Origin: CAYXVU01 sp964468725
GTDB taxonomy: Bacteria > Acidobacteriota > Blastocatellia > UBA7656
Assembly (NCBI GenBank): GCA_964468725.1
Contig: CAYXVU010000167.1
Span: 1 to 12,981 of the forward strand
Direction of reading: 5' to 3'
DNA length: 12,981 nucleotides
The notes under the pieces: generated by a model
Databases searched by the model: none
The model's input: only the letters and a program-made list of their open reading frames with translations
Told to the model about the DNA's origin: nothing
Position numbers and translations under genes: made by a program
Shown here: positions 7,301-12,981 of the stretch, in pieces
Numbering within the stretch: the stretch's first letter is position 1
Layout of the letters: every line of letters begins with the position of its first letter

Positions 7301-7522
7301 ATAAAAGAAGACAAGGAAGTGGGTGGCATCGGGGCGAACGCAGCGATTTTCAGCGTGGTCAATGCAGGGGTCAGGCATCCGTTTCCATTTCCAAAACCGG
7401 AACGATTGGTGCCGCTTTATGAGAAAGAGACGGACGCCGCTACGCCGGGCGAGTGGTCGAAGAGGCAAGGGGGCAAAGGCGCAATGAACGGATGCGGGTG
7501 CTTCGTACCTCCTCCGTCTTGA
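7301..7522 (+). pseudogene. Remnant of a MacB/ADOP-like ABC permease (N-terminal segment)
   Basis: An open frame begins after the TGA at 7298-7300. From 7319 it reads VGGIGANAAIFSVVNAGVRH then PFPFPKPERLVPLYEKE. This matches the conserved stretch following the first membrane helix in acidobacterial duplicated orphan permeases (ADOP, MacB_PCD type): 'LGIGANTAIFSVVNAVLLRPLPFP.PERLV'. After about position 7432 the sequence diverges into unrelated residues and stops at 7520-7522. The expected ~800-residue permease, its first helix and a proper start are all missing. Only the ~38-codon core is recognisable. It is a dead fragment left by deletion or recombination between permease copies. It lies 52 nt past the hydrolase stop codon. 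Confidence 0.75.
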
Positions 7523-7600
7523 TTCGCCCTGCACATGGCGGGAGGGAAAAGCGAATGCTATGCTTGCTGTCACCTTGCCAAACTCAACAGGAGTGAAGAT

Positions 7601-9130
7601 ATGAAAAAACGTTTCGCAGCCCTCTGTGGGCTGACGCTTGCCCTGTGCGCCCTGCCGTTGTCACCCATCGCGGCGCAATCGCAAGCGGTGAGCGTGCGCG
7701 CTTATCGTGAAGCCAACGAAGCAAAGATCATCAGCGAATTTGTTGACTTGCTTGCCATTCCCAACACAGCTTCTGACAGAGAGAACATTCGCCGCAATGC
7801 TGCCAAATTGGTCGAGATGATGCAGCGACGCGGCCTGAAGACGCAGATGCTCGAAGGACAAGGCTCGCCCGCCGTTTACGGCGAACTGATGGTGACTGGC
7901 GCGACCCGCACGCTCGGGTTTTATGCCCACTACGATGGGCAGCCCGCCGATCCGAAGACCTGGGCGTCACATCCGTTTCAGCCGGTGCTGCGCGATAAAG
8001 CGATAGAAGCGGGCGGGCGGGTCATCGAGTTTCCGGCGGCAGGGCAACGAATCGCCCCGGAGTCGCGGCTCTATGCGCGCTCGGCATCGGACGACAAAGC
8101 GCCGATTCTCGCTCTGCTCGCCGCGCTTGACGCTGTTAACGCTACGGGCAAGCCGCTCACTTCGAACATCAAATTTTTATTTGAAGGTGAGGAAGAAGAC
8201 GGTTCGCCCTTTCTTGACGACATCATCCGCCGCAATGCCGCTTTGCTCAAAGCCGATGCCTGGGTCTGTGCTGACGGCCCGGTGCATCAGACACGTAAAA
8301 ATATGATCTATTTCGGCGTGCGCGGCGTCGTGCAAATGCACATCACCGTCTATGGCCCGACGCGGGGTTTGCACAGCGGCCATTATGGCAACTGGGCGCC
8401 AAATCCCGCCTTGCGGCTGGCGCAACTGCTGGCGACGATGAAGGACGATAGCGGGCGCGTACTCATCGAAGGCTTTTACGATGATGTCGAACCGCTCGGC
8501 GCGGCAGAGAAGAAGGCCATCCGCGACATGCCTGCCGTCGAAGCCGGGTTGATGAACGAACTCGGGCTCGCGTCTACGGATGGCGGGGGCAAACTGCTCG
8601 GCGAACTGATCGCCGAACCGTCGCTTAACATTGACGGCATTCGCAGCGAGTATGTCGGCGCAGAGGCGCGCACCATCATTCCTATGGAGGCGACCGTGAC
8701 GCTCGATCTCCGCTTGGTCAAAGGCAACGATCCGCGTCGGCAGGTTGAAAAAGTCATTCGCCATATCAAGAAGCAGGGCTACTTTATCACCGAGACGGAA
8801 CCCGACCTGCCAACGCGCAGAAAGCACGCGAAACTGGCGCGCGTCACCAGCGATAAAGGCTATCGGGCGGTGAGAACGGCGATGAATTTGCCGGTCGCCC
8901 GGCAGATGATTCAAGCGGTCGAGCAGGCATTGGGCGAACGTCCGGTGTTGGCTCCGACGTTGGGCGGCAGCGTGCCGCTCTATATCCTGGAAGTCGGGTT
9001 GCAAGCGCCGCAGATCGGTGTGCCGATTGTCAATCACGATAACAATCAGCATTCGATCAATGAGAATGTGCGGATTCAAAACCTGTGGGATGGCATTGAA
9101 ATCTATGCCGCCATCTTCACCATGCGGTAA
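7601..9130 (+). CDS. Exported M20 family zinc metallopeptidase
   Basis: I chose the ATG at 7601 because AGGAG lies 7 nt upstream and it begins a clean signal peptide (MKKRFAALCGLTLALCALPL, cleavage near AAQ-S at ~26). The frame is open 22 codons earlier without a ribosome binding site. The 509-residue product has the M20 di-zinc peptidase layout. HYDGQPAD holds His110 and Asp112. The bridging Asp is in SASDDKAP (164/165). EGEEEDGSP holds the general base Glu198 and the metal ligand Glu199. Asp225 is in CADGP. The lid/dimerisation domain carries GPTRGLHSGHYGNW with His258, and the last metal ligand is His484 in NQHSINENV. The architecture resembles carnosinase/CNDP-type dipeptidases (M20A/M20F). 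A role in peptide scavenging in the periplasm is likely, but the exact substrate is unknown. The gene reads alone, with 278 bp before the next gene. Confidence 0.92.
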   Translation: MKKRFAALCGLTLALCALPLSPIAAQSQAVSVRAYREANEAKIISEFVDLLAIPNTASDRENIRRNAAKLVEMMQRRGLKTQMLEGQGSPAVYGELMVTGATRTLGFYAHYDGQPADPKTWASHPFQPVLRDKAIEAGGRVIEFPAAGQRIAPESRLYARSASDDKAPILALLAALDAVNATGKPLTSNIKFLFEGEEEDGSPFLDDIIRRNAALLKADAWVCADGPVHQTRKNMIYFGVRGVVQMHITVYGPTRGLHSGHYGNWAPNPALRLAQLLATMKDDSGRVLIEGFYDDVEPLGAAEKKAIRDMPAVEAGLMNELGLASTDGGGKLLGELIAEPSLNIDGIRSEYVGAEARTIIPMEATVTLDLRLVKGNDPRRQVEKVIRHIKKQGYFITETEPDLPTRRKHAKLARVTSDKGYRAVRTAMNLPVARQMIQAVEQALGERPVLAPTLGGSVPLYILEVGLQAPQIGVPIVNHDNNQHSINENVRIQNLWDGIEIYAAIFTMR

Positions 9131-9408
9131 CGCGGGCGTCAGGTGTCGGGGTTTGGTCAAGCAACCGGCCAGCTATCCGAAGAGTAAAAGGGACGGCTTC
9201 CTGTCGAGTGCGAATTGGTGCTGATTCAGTCTCTCGAGTCGCCGTATCATACGTGCCGCCTGACACCGGATACTTGACACCTGCAAGCAGCTTTCGTCGC
9301 TTGCAAAATTGCGGTATAAAAGAGAACGGCTCTCGAACTTTCGTCACTCTGCTGGCGTAGATTGGCTTGAGTTCCGAATTTCAAACCCATATCAGGAGAA
9401 GGAAGAAA
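9131..9408. other. Intergenic region between M20 peptidase and duplicated-domain protein
   Basis: No gene is supported here. CAGGTGTC (9140-9147) recurs inverted as GACACCTG (9276-9283), with related TGACACC copies near 9260; this may be eroded repeat material. No T-tailed hairpin was found after the peptidase stop. The right half carries a candidate promoter and a small inverted repeat listed separately. Confidence 0.5.
9282..9320 (+). promoter_or_regulatory. Candidate promoter with overlapping inverted repeat for the duplicated-domain gene
   Basis: TATAAA (9315-9320) is a good -10 hexamer. A weak -35 candidate, TTTCGT (9292-9297), lies 17 bp upstream. The putative -35 lies inside a perfect 7-bp inverted repeat, TGCAAGC (9282-9288) with GCTTGCA (9299-9305), which could be an operator. 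Transcription would start near 9327, leaving a leader of about 80 nt. The poor -35 keeps confidence low. Confidence 0.35.
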
Positions 9409-10122
9409 ATGCAGTTGAAACGATTCACCTCTCTGCTGGTCGTGGCGTTGATGATCGCATCTACGTCTGCACTGGCAGCAACGATGAACCCTCTCGGAAA
9501 TGATCCGGTCACCGGCAAGTACGAAGGCGTCGCCAAAAGCCCGGCCATCGGAGACATTCCCATAACCGTCAATCTGAAGAACGAAGGCGGCAAACTCTCT
9601 GGCAGTATTGACACTCCCAACGGCCCGGCAGCCATCACCAGCGGCAGCTTTGCTGATGGCAAACTCACGATGAAGTTGGATGCCGGTGGCGCGGAAATCA
9701 ACATCAATGCCAAACTCGAAGGCGATAAGATCGTCGGCGAGTGGGAACTGGCTGGCCAAACCGGTACGCTCGAACTCAAACGCGTCGGCGGCGGAGCCCC
9801 CGCGACGACTTCAACACCGCCTGCCGCAGCCGGTGATCCGGTCAGCGGCGAATGGGAAGCCGAAGCTGACGCTGGCGGTCAGACCATCCCCTTCACCCTC
9901 AAGCTCAAACTCGAAGGCGATAAAGTCACCGGCTCGAGCGAATCTCCGCAAGGCTCTGCGGCGCTCAGCAACGGGTCGTGGAAAGATGGCAAGTTGACCT
10001 TCAGCCTCGACACCCCGAACGGCGCGATCACCATGACCGGCAAAATCGATGCAGGCAAAATTGATGGTGATTTTGAAGTCTCGGGCTTTCAGGGCAAATG
10101 GAAAGCCGCAAAAAAGAAATAA
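9409..10122 (+). CDS. Exported protein with two tandem beta-rich domains, function unknown
   Basis: The 237-residue product starts at the ATG at 9409, preceded by AGGAGAAGGAAG. An earlier in-frame ATG at 9367 would bury the signal peptide. Residues 1-24 are a signal peptide (MQLKRFTSLLVVALMIASTS, cleavage near ALAA). Two homologous domains follow: ~32-125 (DPVTGKYEGVAKSPAIGDIP to TLELKR) and ~143-233 (DPVSGEWEAEADAGGQTIPF to GKWKAA). A Gly/Ala/Pro/Thr linker (~126-142) joins them. Each domain is a chain of short beta-hairpins with repeated motifs such as LEGDKhxG, DTPNG and DGKLT. A 17-nt DNA segment is identical at 9712-9728 and 9907-9923. The pattern resembles small lipocalin-like or META-type beta barrels seen in acidobacterial secreted proteins, but I cannot name the family. 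The basic tail (KAAKKK) is unusual. It is followed by a strong terminator. Confidence 0.83.
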   Translation: MQLKRFTSLLVVALMIASTSALAATMNPLGNDPVTGKYEGVAKSPAIGDIPITVNLKNEGGKLSGSIDTPNGPAAITSGSFADGKLTMKLDAGGAEININAKLEGDKIVGEWELAGQTGTLELKRVGGGAPATTSTPPAAAGDPVSGEWEAEADAGGQTIPFTLKLKLEGDKVTGSSESPQGSAALSNGSWKDGKLTFSLDTPNGAITMTGKIDAGKIDGDFEVSGFQGKWKAAKKK

Positions 10123-10136
10123 CCCGTTTTCATGTG

Positions 10137-10186
10137 ACGAGGGATGAGAGCAGCGCCACGCTCTCATCCCTCGTTCCGTTTTCTCT
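10137..10186 (+). terminator. Strong intrinsic terminator between convergent genes
   Basis: Bases 10137-10151 (ACGAGGGATGAGAGC) pair perfectly with 10160-10174 around an 8-nt loop, and TTCCGTTTTCTC follows on the plus strand. It lies 15 nt after the duplicated-domain gene stop and 25 nt beyond the stop of the convergent amidohydrolase gene. The minus-strand exit (ACATGAAAACGGG) is not T-rich, so termination is mainly for the plus strand, although the stem may serve both. Confidence 0.88.
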
Positions 10187-10198
10187 CTGCCTCAAGCG

Positions 10199-11917
10199 CT
10201 ATTGCTGGTAAACCACTTCGCCGCCAATCACCGTCATTACACACTGAGTCTGCAAAATCTCGGCTTCGGGTATGGTCATAATGTCAGCCGATAGGACGGT
10301 AAAATCGGCCAACTTGCCGACTTCAATCGAACCTTTCACTCGTTCTTCAAATGCCGCATAGGCAGCCCAAAGGGTGAACATCTTCAAGGCTTCATCGCGC
10401 GTGACGGCTTGTTCAGGATGCCAGCCTTCGCCGCTGAATCCGCGAATATCTTTGCGCGCCACCGCCGCGTAAAATTCGATCATCGGCTCGCCGCGCTCGA
10501 CTGGAGCATCCGACCCGCCCGCAATCTTGCACCCTAATTTGATCAAACTCTTCCACGCATACGCGCCTTCGAGTCGCTTGATGCCCAAGCGCGATGGCGC
10601 GAAATGCAAATCGCCAATGGCGTGCGACGGCTGCATGGAGGGAATCACCCCAAGCTTGGCAAAACGCGGAATGTCGTCCGGGTGAACGATCTGGGAATGC
10701 TCGATGCGCCAACGCGGGTCTTTGACTTTGCGTTGCGCCGCCGGTACGGCAGCGAAGGCTTTTTCGTAGAGGTTCAAAATCGTGCGATTGGCGCGGTCGC
10801 CGATAGCGTGGGTTTCCACCTGAATGCCGCCTTTGAGCGCGGCGACCAGCATCGGGTACAACTCCTCTTCTTTCACCGTCGTAAAGCCCGTCGTATCGTA
10901 GTCGGAATACTTCTCCAACAACCACGCGCCTTTCGAACCAAGCGCCCCGTCCATGACCACTTTGATGGTGCGCAACGTGAAGCGATGGTCGAACGAGCCG
11001 GTGCTTGCGCCTTCGCTAATCAGTCGCGTCGCATTCGCACTAGGGCCGTGAATGGCTTTATAGATGCGCAGCTTGATTTTGCCTTCGCCGTAGAGTTTCT
11101 TCATCAACTCGACATCGCGGTAATTGCCGCCCGCGTCTTGAATCTGCGTCCAACCGAGTTCGACGCTGCGTTTTGCGCCGAGCAAGATGGCATCTTCGAG
11201 ATTGCCTTCACTGGCAGCGGGAATCTTGCGACTGACGAGCGATTGGGCGGCGTCTAAAAACATGCCATTGGGTTCGCCCGTCTGCTTATCCTTCATGATT
11301 TCGCCGCCGAAGGGGCTGGCCGTGTTGCGATCAACCCCTGCCAGTTTGATGGCGGCGCTGTTGGCAACTCCAGCGTGACCGTCGGCGCGCGCCAGATAGA
11401 CGGGATGATCGGGCGCGATTTTATCGAGGTCGTAGCGCGTCGGAAAGACCGGCGGCTTCCAAAAGGTTTCAATCCAACCGCGCCCGGTGACCCATTCACC
11501 CGCTTTGGTTTTGTCAACGCGCTCTTTGACTTTAGCCAAAAAGGCCTCCAGGCTCATCGTGCCTTCGAGGTTGAGATTCATTTCGCGGTAGCCGACGCCC
11601 GACAGGTGATAGTGCGAATCGGTCATACCGGGTACGACCGTTTTGCCTTTGAGGTCAACGATGCGCGTGTTCGCGCCTTCGTAAACTTTGGCGTCGCGGT
11701 TCGAGCCGACGAAGACAATCTTGTCACCTTTGACGGCGACGGCTTCGGCGCGAGGGCGTCGGTCATTGACCGTATAGATGTTGCCGTTTTTGAAGACGAC
11801 ATCAGCGGCTTTGCTGGCCGCTTGCAGATTCGCGGCGGGCAGCGTTGGACTGATGAAGGCGTAGCTCGGCGCAAAGCCGAACATCAAGGTCATCAAAATG
11901 AGCGCAAGGATCTTCAT
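10199..11917 (-). CDS. Exported amidohydrolase, amidohydrolase-3 (YtcJ-like) family
   Basis: I chose the ATG at 11917 because GGAGGGAGA directly precedes it. A TTG five codons earlier lies inside that ribosome binding site. The 572-residue product begins with a signal peptide (MKILALILMTLMFGFAPSYA). It then has the small beta domain of composite amidohydrolases (ADVVFKNGNIYTVNDRRPRA, VAVKGDKIVFVGSN) and the metal-binding TIM barrel: PGMTDSHYH (His102, His104), KVVMDGALGSKGAW, ETHAIGDRAN (His370), RIEHSQIVHPDDI (His407) and GGSDAPVERGEPM (Asp470). The C-terminal beta strands (GSIEVGKLADFTVLS, VIGGEVVYQQ) close the domain. The fold is that of YtcJ/NfdA-like metal-dependent hydrolases acting on amides or formamides; the substrate is unknown. 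It begins 8 nt after a HicB-like frame and probably shares its transcript. Confidence 0.92.
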   Translation of the reverse strand: MKILALILMTLMFGFAPSYAFISPTLPAANLQAASKAADVVFKNGNIYTVNDRRPRAEAVAVKGDKIVFVGSNRDAKVYEGANTRIVDLKGKTVVPGMTDSHYHLSGVGYREMNLNLEGTMSLEAFLAKVKERVDKTKAGEWVTGRGWIETFWKPPVFPTRYDLDKIAPDHPVYLARADGHAGVANSAAIKLAGVDRNTASPFGGEIMKDKQTGEPNGMFLDAAQSLVSRKIPAASEGNLEDAILLGAKRSVELGWTQIQDAGGNYRDVELMKKLYGEGKIKLRIYKAIHGPSANATRLISEGASTGSFDHRFTLRTIKVVMDGALGSKGAWLLEKYSDYDTTGFTTVKEEELYPMLVAALKGGIQVETHAIGDRANRTILNLYEKAFAAVPAAQRKVKDPRWRIEHSQIVHPDDIPRFAKLGVIPSMQPSHAIGDLHFAPSRLGIKRLEGAYAWKSLIKLGCKIAGGSDAPVERGEPMIEFYAAVARKDIRGFSGEGWHPEQAVTRDEALKMFTLWAAYAAFEERVKGSIEVGKLADFTVLSADIMTIPEAEILQTQCVMTVIGGEVVYQQ

Positions 11918-11925
11918 TCTCCCTC

Positions 11926-12096
11926 CTAACAAGATGCTTGTTCCGCGTGGACTTCAAGACAAAGGGCAATCGCCTCTTTGATATTCTCCAACGCCTCTTC
12001 CTTCGTTGCGCCTTGACTGACGCAACCGGGTATTGTCGGGCACTCGGCAATCCAAACGCCATCTTCATCTCGATCAATCGTCACATTGAATCTCAG
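11926..12096 (-). CDS. Short HicB-like protein, probable CTG start, C-terminally shortened
   Basis: A frame that lacks an ATG encodes a clear HicB fold: (L/M)RFNVTIDRDEDGVWIAEC, PTIPGCVSQGATKEEALENI, KEAIALCLEVHAEQASC, stop at 11928-11926. The frame is bounded upstream by a TAA at 12117-12115. The only start with a good ribosome binding site is CTG at 12096-12094, with GGAGG six nt before it, exactly where relatives have ATG before RFNVTIDRDEDG. A GTG 12 nt further in would be 18 nt from that site. The 56-residue product lacks the ~15-20 residues that usually follow 'EVRAE' in this HicB subgroup. It could be a CTG-initiated small protein, or a decaying antitoxin whose start and tail were lost. 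Its stop lies 8 nt before the amidohydrolase ATG, and 51 bp separate it from hicA. No HicA partner of its own is present. Confidence 0.6.
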   Translation of the reverse strand: MRFNVTIDRDEDGVWIAECPTIPGCVSQGATKEEALENIKEAIALCLEVHAEQASC

Positions 12097-12147
12097 CCTG
12101 AGCCTCCGCGCGAATTAGGGCAGGAGGAAAAATAGCAAGATAGATAA

Positions 12148-12360
12148 TCAAGTTCGTTTGAAATCTTCCCAGTCTAAATCTAATTGACGAATGATATGGC
12201 GCAGGGTTCCAGTCTTCAGATCTTTGTTACCCCAATCAGGAATCGTAGTAAAACGATTAACTGCCGGATTATGCCATTTCCGATGTGAACCGCTACCCCT
12301 GCGTGGAATCTCCTGACAGCCAAGTTTTCGTAGTTTGGTCGCCACATCCTGATACTTCAT
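12148..12360 (-). CDS. hicA: HicA-family mRNA interferase toxin
   Basis: The 70-residue product starts at an ATG overlapping the hicB stop by 4 nt (ATGA), indicating translational coupling. A frame extension of 11 codons upstream would overlap hicB further and is not needed. The sequence has the HicA/YcfA double-stranded-RNA-binding fold: MKYQDVATKLRKLGCQEI, the signature RRGSGSHRKWHNP with catalytic His26, FTTIPDWGNKDLKTGTLRHI and a C-terminal helix RQLDLDWEDF. HicA cleaves mRNA independently of ribosomes and is neutralised by the neighbouring HicB. All key positions are present and the reading frame is intact, so it is probably functional. Confidence 0.92.
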   Translation of the reverse strand: MKYQDVATKLRKLGCQEIPRRGSGSHRKWHNPAVNRFTTIPDWGNKDLKTGTLRHIIRQLDLDWEDFKRT

Positions 12361-12614
12361 GCTGTTATCACGGGAACCAGCGTTTCCGCCCAAAGCATAG
12401 AATGCGGACTCACAGGCTGCAAAGCTTCCGGTAGTGGTTGGCCGGTATCTTCATACGCTTCAATCAATGCGGCCAGCGCATCCGATACATTAGGAATCAC
12501 CTCTTCCAAGTTGTCCGCTTCGGTGATGAGATCGGGTAAAAGCGGACAGGTGACGGTATAACCGCCTTCCGGCTGTGGCTCCAAAACCAATGGTAATTTG
12601 TAAATGTTCTGCAT
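12357..12614 (-). CDS. hicB: HicB-family antitoxin
   Basis: This 85-residue protein is encoded directly before the toxin (antitoxin-first order) and ends in the ATGA overlap with hicA. GAGGT lies 4 nt before the ATG. It has the HicB partial RNase H-like fold: YKLPLVLEPQPEGGYTVTCP, LLPDLITEADNLEEVIPNVS, DALAALIEAYEDTGQPLPE. The short tail (PHSMLWAETLVPVITA) shows no ribbon-helix-helix or helix-turn-helix, so this antitoxin has no recognisable DNA-binding domain. Its role is to bind and inactivate HicA. How the operon is regulated is therefore unclear. Confidence 0.9.
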   Translation of the reverse strand: MQNIYKLPLVLEPQPEGGYTVTCPLLPDLITEADNLEEVIPNVSDALAALIEAYEDTGQPLPEALQPVSPHSMLWAETLVPVITA

Positions 12615-12618
12615 TCGA

Positions 12619-12650
12619 CCTCATTGTATATGCTGAGGTTGTAAGTTCAA
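12619..12650 (-). promoter_or_regulatory. Possible promoter/operator in front of hicBA
   Basis: On the minus strand, TTGAAC (12650-12645) and TACAAT (12628-12623) are 16 bp apart and resemble a sigma-70 promoter, but this would start transcription almost at the hicB ATG (12614), leaving no room for its ribosome binding site. Overlapping it is an imperfect palindrome, CCTCA-N10-TGAGG (12619-12638). Either could control hicBA; neither is certain, and the promoter overlaps the end of the upstream gene. Confidence 0.3.
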
Positions 12651-12943
12651 GATGCCGTACTAGCAGACCTACCAATGCGCTCACATTTTATTTTCGGATA
12701 CGTTGAAAGGAAGTCGAGAACATCATGCTCATCAGCAATGCAGCCGATTACGGCATCATCTTTCTTTCTGACTACAATGCCTGATCCTCTGCGCCATTCA
12801 ATTAAAACCATTAGATAGTTAGCCTGCTTATCTGTCAGCTTTTTCGAGAACCGATATTCATTCATTGCTGCCCCGCTAGATTCAATCTTATCCACCTTTA
12901 TCATGAGCATTATGTTGTAGCTCTTGATATTGCTACAACCCAT
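12647..12943 (-). CDS. Small protein of unknown function
   Basis: This is a 98-residue frame that I do not recognise. The first ATG (12943) follows a purine run, AGAGAGAGA. A second candidate is the ATG at 12865 (MNEYRFSKKL, 72 residues) with only GGGG upstream. The stretch from there onward looks the most protein-like (KLTDKQANYLMVLIEWRRGS, GIVVRKKDDAVIGCIADEHD, VLDFLSTYP). The coding sequence is more AT-rich than the rest of the window. There is no signal peptide or membrane segment. It ends 32 bp before hicB on the same strand and could be the first gene of the hicBA transcript. Whether it is a gene, and where it starts, are both uncertain. Confidence 0.5.
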   Translation of the reverse strand: MGCSNIKSYNIMLMIKVDKIESSGAAMNEYRFSKKLTDKQANYLMVLIEWRRGSGIVVRKKDDAVIGCIADEHDVLDFLSTYPKIKCERIGRSASTAS

Positions 12944-12981
12944 TCTCTCTCTAATTGCAATCCTCAGTTTGAGCGCAGGTA

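Noticed and set aside
8177..9160. A 327-codon minus-strand frame opposite the M20 peptidase gene
   Set aside because: The plus-strand frame carries all M20 catalytic motifs and a signal peptide. The opposite frame has His/Asp/Arg-rich composition typical of antisense shadows.
9140..9283. CAGGTGTC / GACACCTG inverted pair with nearby TGACACC copies as possible mobile-element ends
   Set aside because: There are only 8 bp of similarity, no open frame of a transposase between them and no target duplication. It is too weak to call an element.
10604..11257. A 217-codon plus-strand frame opposite the amidohydrolase gene, and similar frames opposite the receptor gene
   Set aside because: They are antisense to strongly supported enzymes or receptors and have no motif of their own.
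1..12981. CRISPR array, tRNA or rRNA gene, prophage, or retron/defence cluster
   Set aside because: No regularly spaced repeats, no cloverleaf-like or rRNA-like sequence, and no reverse transcriptase, nuclease or helicase genes could be seen. The only defence-like unit is hicBA.

Overview
The window looks like chromosomal DNA of an Acidobacteriota-type organism, with Blastocatellia as my best guess. This rests on gene content and moderately GC-rich coding, not on a marker gene. The clues are a 1070-residue TonB-dependent-receptor-like protein with an N-terminal carboxypeptidase-regulatory domain, a VIT-domain protein, a remnant of a MacB/ADOP-type permease, a DUF6335 protein, and several exported proteins with signal peptides. 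No rRNA, tRNA, CRISPR array, prophage or intact mobile element is visible.

Left part (1-5814, all minus strand). In transcription order there is a DUF6335-like soluble protein (5395-5814) and an exported protein joining a small N-terminal beta domain, a Pro/Thr/Glu linker and a LecA/PA-IL-like lectin domain (4459-5268, with a good extended -10 promoter). A 496-bp gene-free region with a helically phased direct repeat and stem-loops follows. Then come the large outer-membrane receptor-like protein (750-3962), ending in a clear intrinsic terminator, and the first 169 codons of a VIT-domain protein that runs off the left edge.

Middle (5815-7600). This is a scarred stretch. It holds a decayed C-terminal piece of an IS110-family transposase (6083-6448, two in-frame stops), an intact alpha/beta hydrolase (6491-7267), and a short fragment of a MacB/ADOP-like permease (about 7301-7522). 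The hydrolase therefore sits between two dead gene pieces.

Right part. On the plus strand are an exported M20 metallopeptidase (7601-9130) and an exported protein with a duplicated beta-rich domain (9409-10122), closed by a 15-bp-stem terminator. Converging on it is a minus-strand cluster. In transcription order it contains an unidentified small protein (12647-12943), hicB (12357-12614), hicA (12148-12360, 4-nt overlap with hicB), a short second HicB-like frame with a probable CTG start (11926-12096), and an exported amidohydrolase-3 family enzyme (10199-11917). The close spacing suggests co-transcription, but this is inferred.

The recurring theme is envelope and secreted functions: uptake or binding at the outer membrane, exported hydrolases, and lectin-like and beta-domain proteins. 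A type II toxin-antitoxin module and traces of old insertion and gene loss are added to this. I found no convincing new multi-gene defence or metabolic system. The least expected items are the CTG-started HicB-like frame abutting the amidohydrolase and the lectin-domain fusion.
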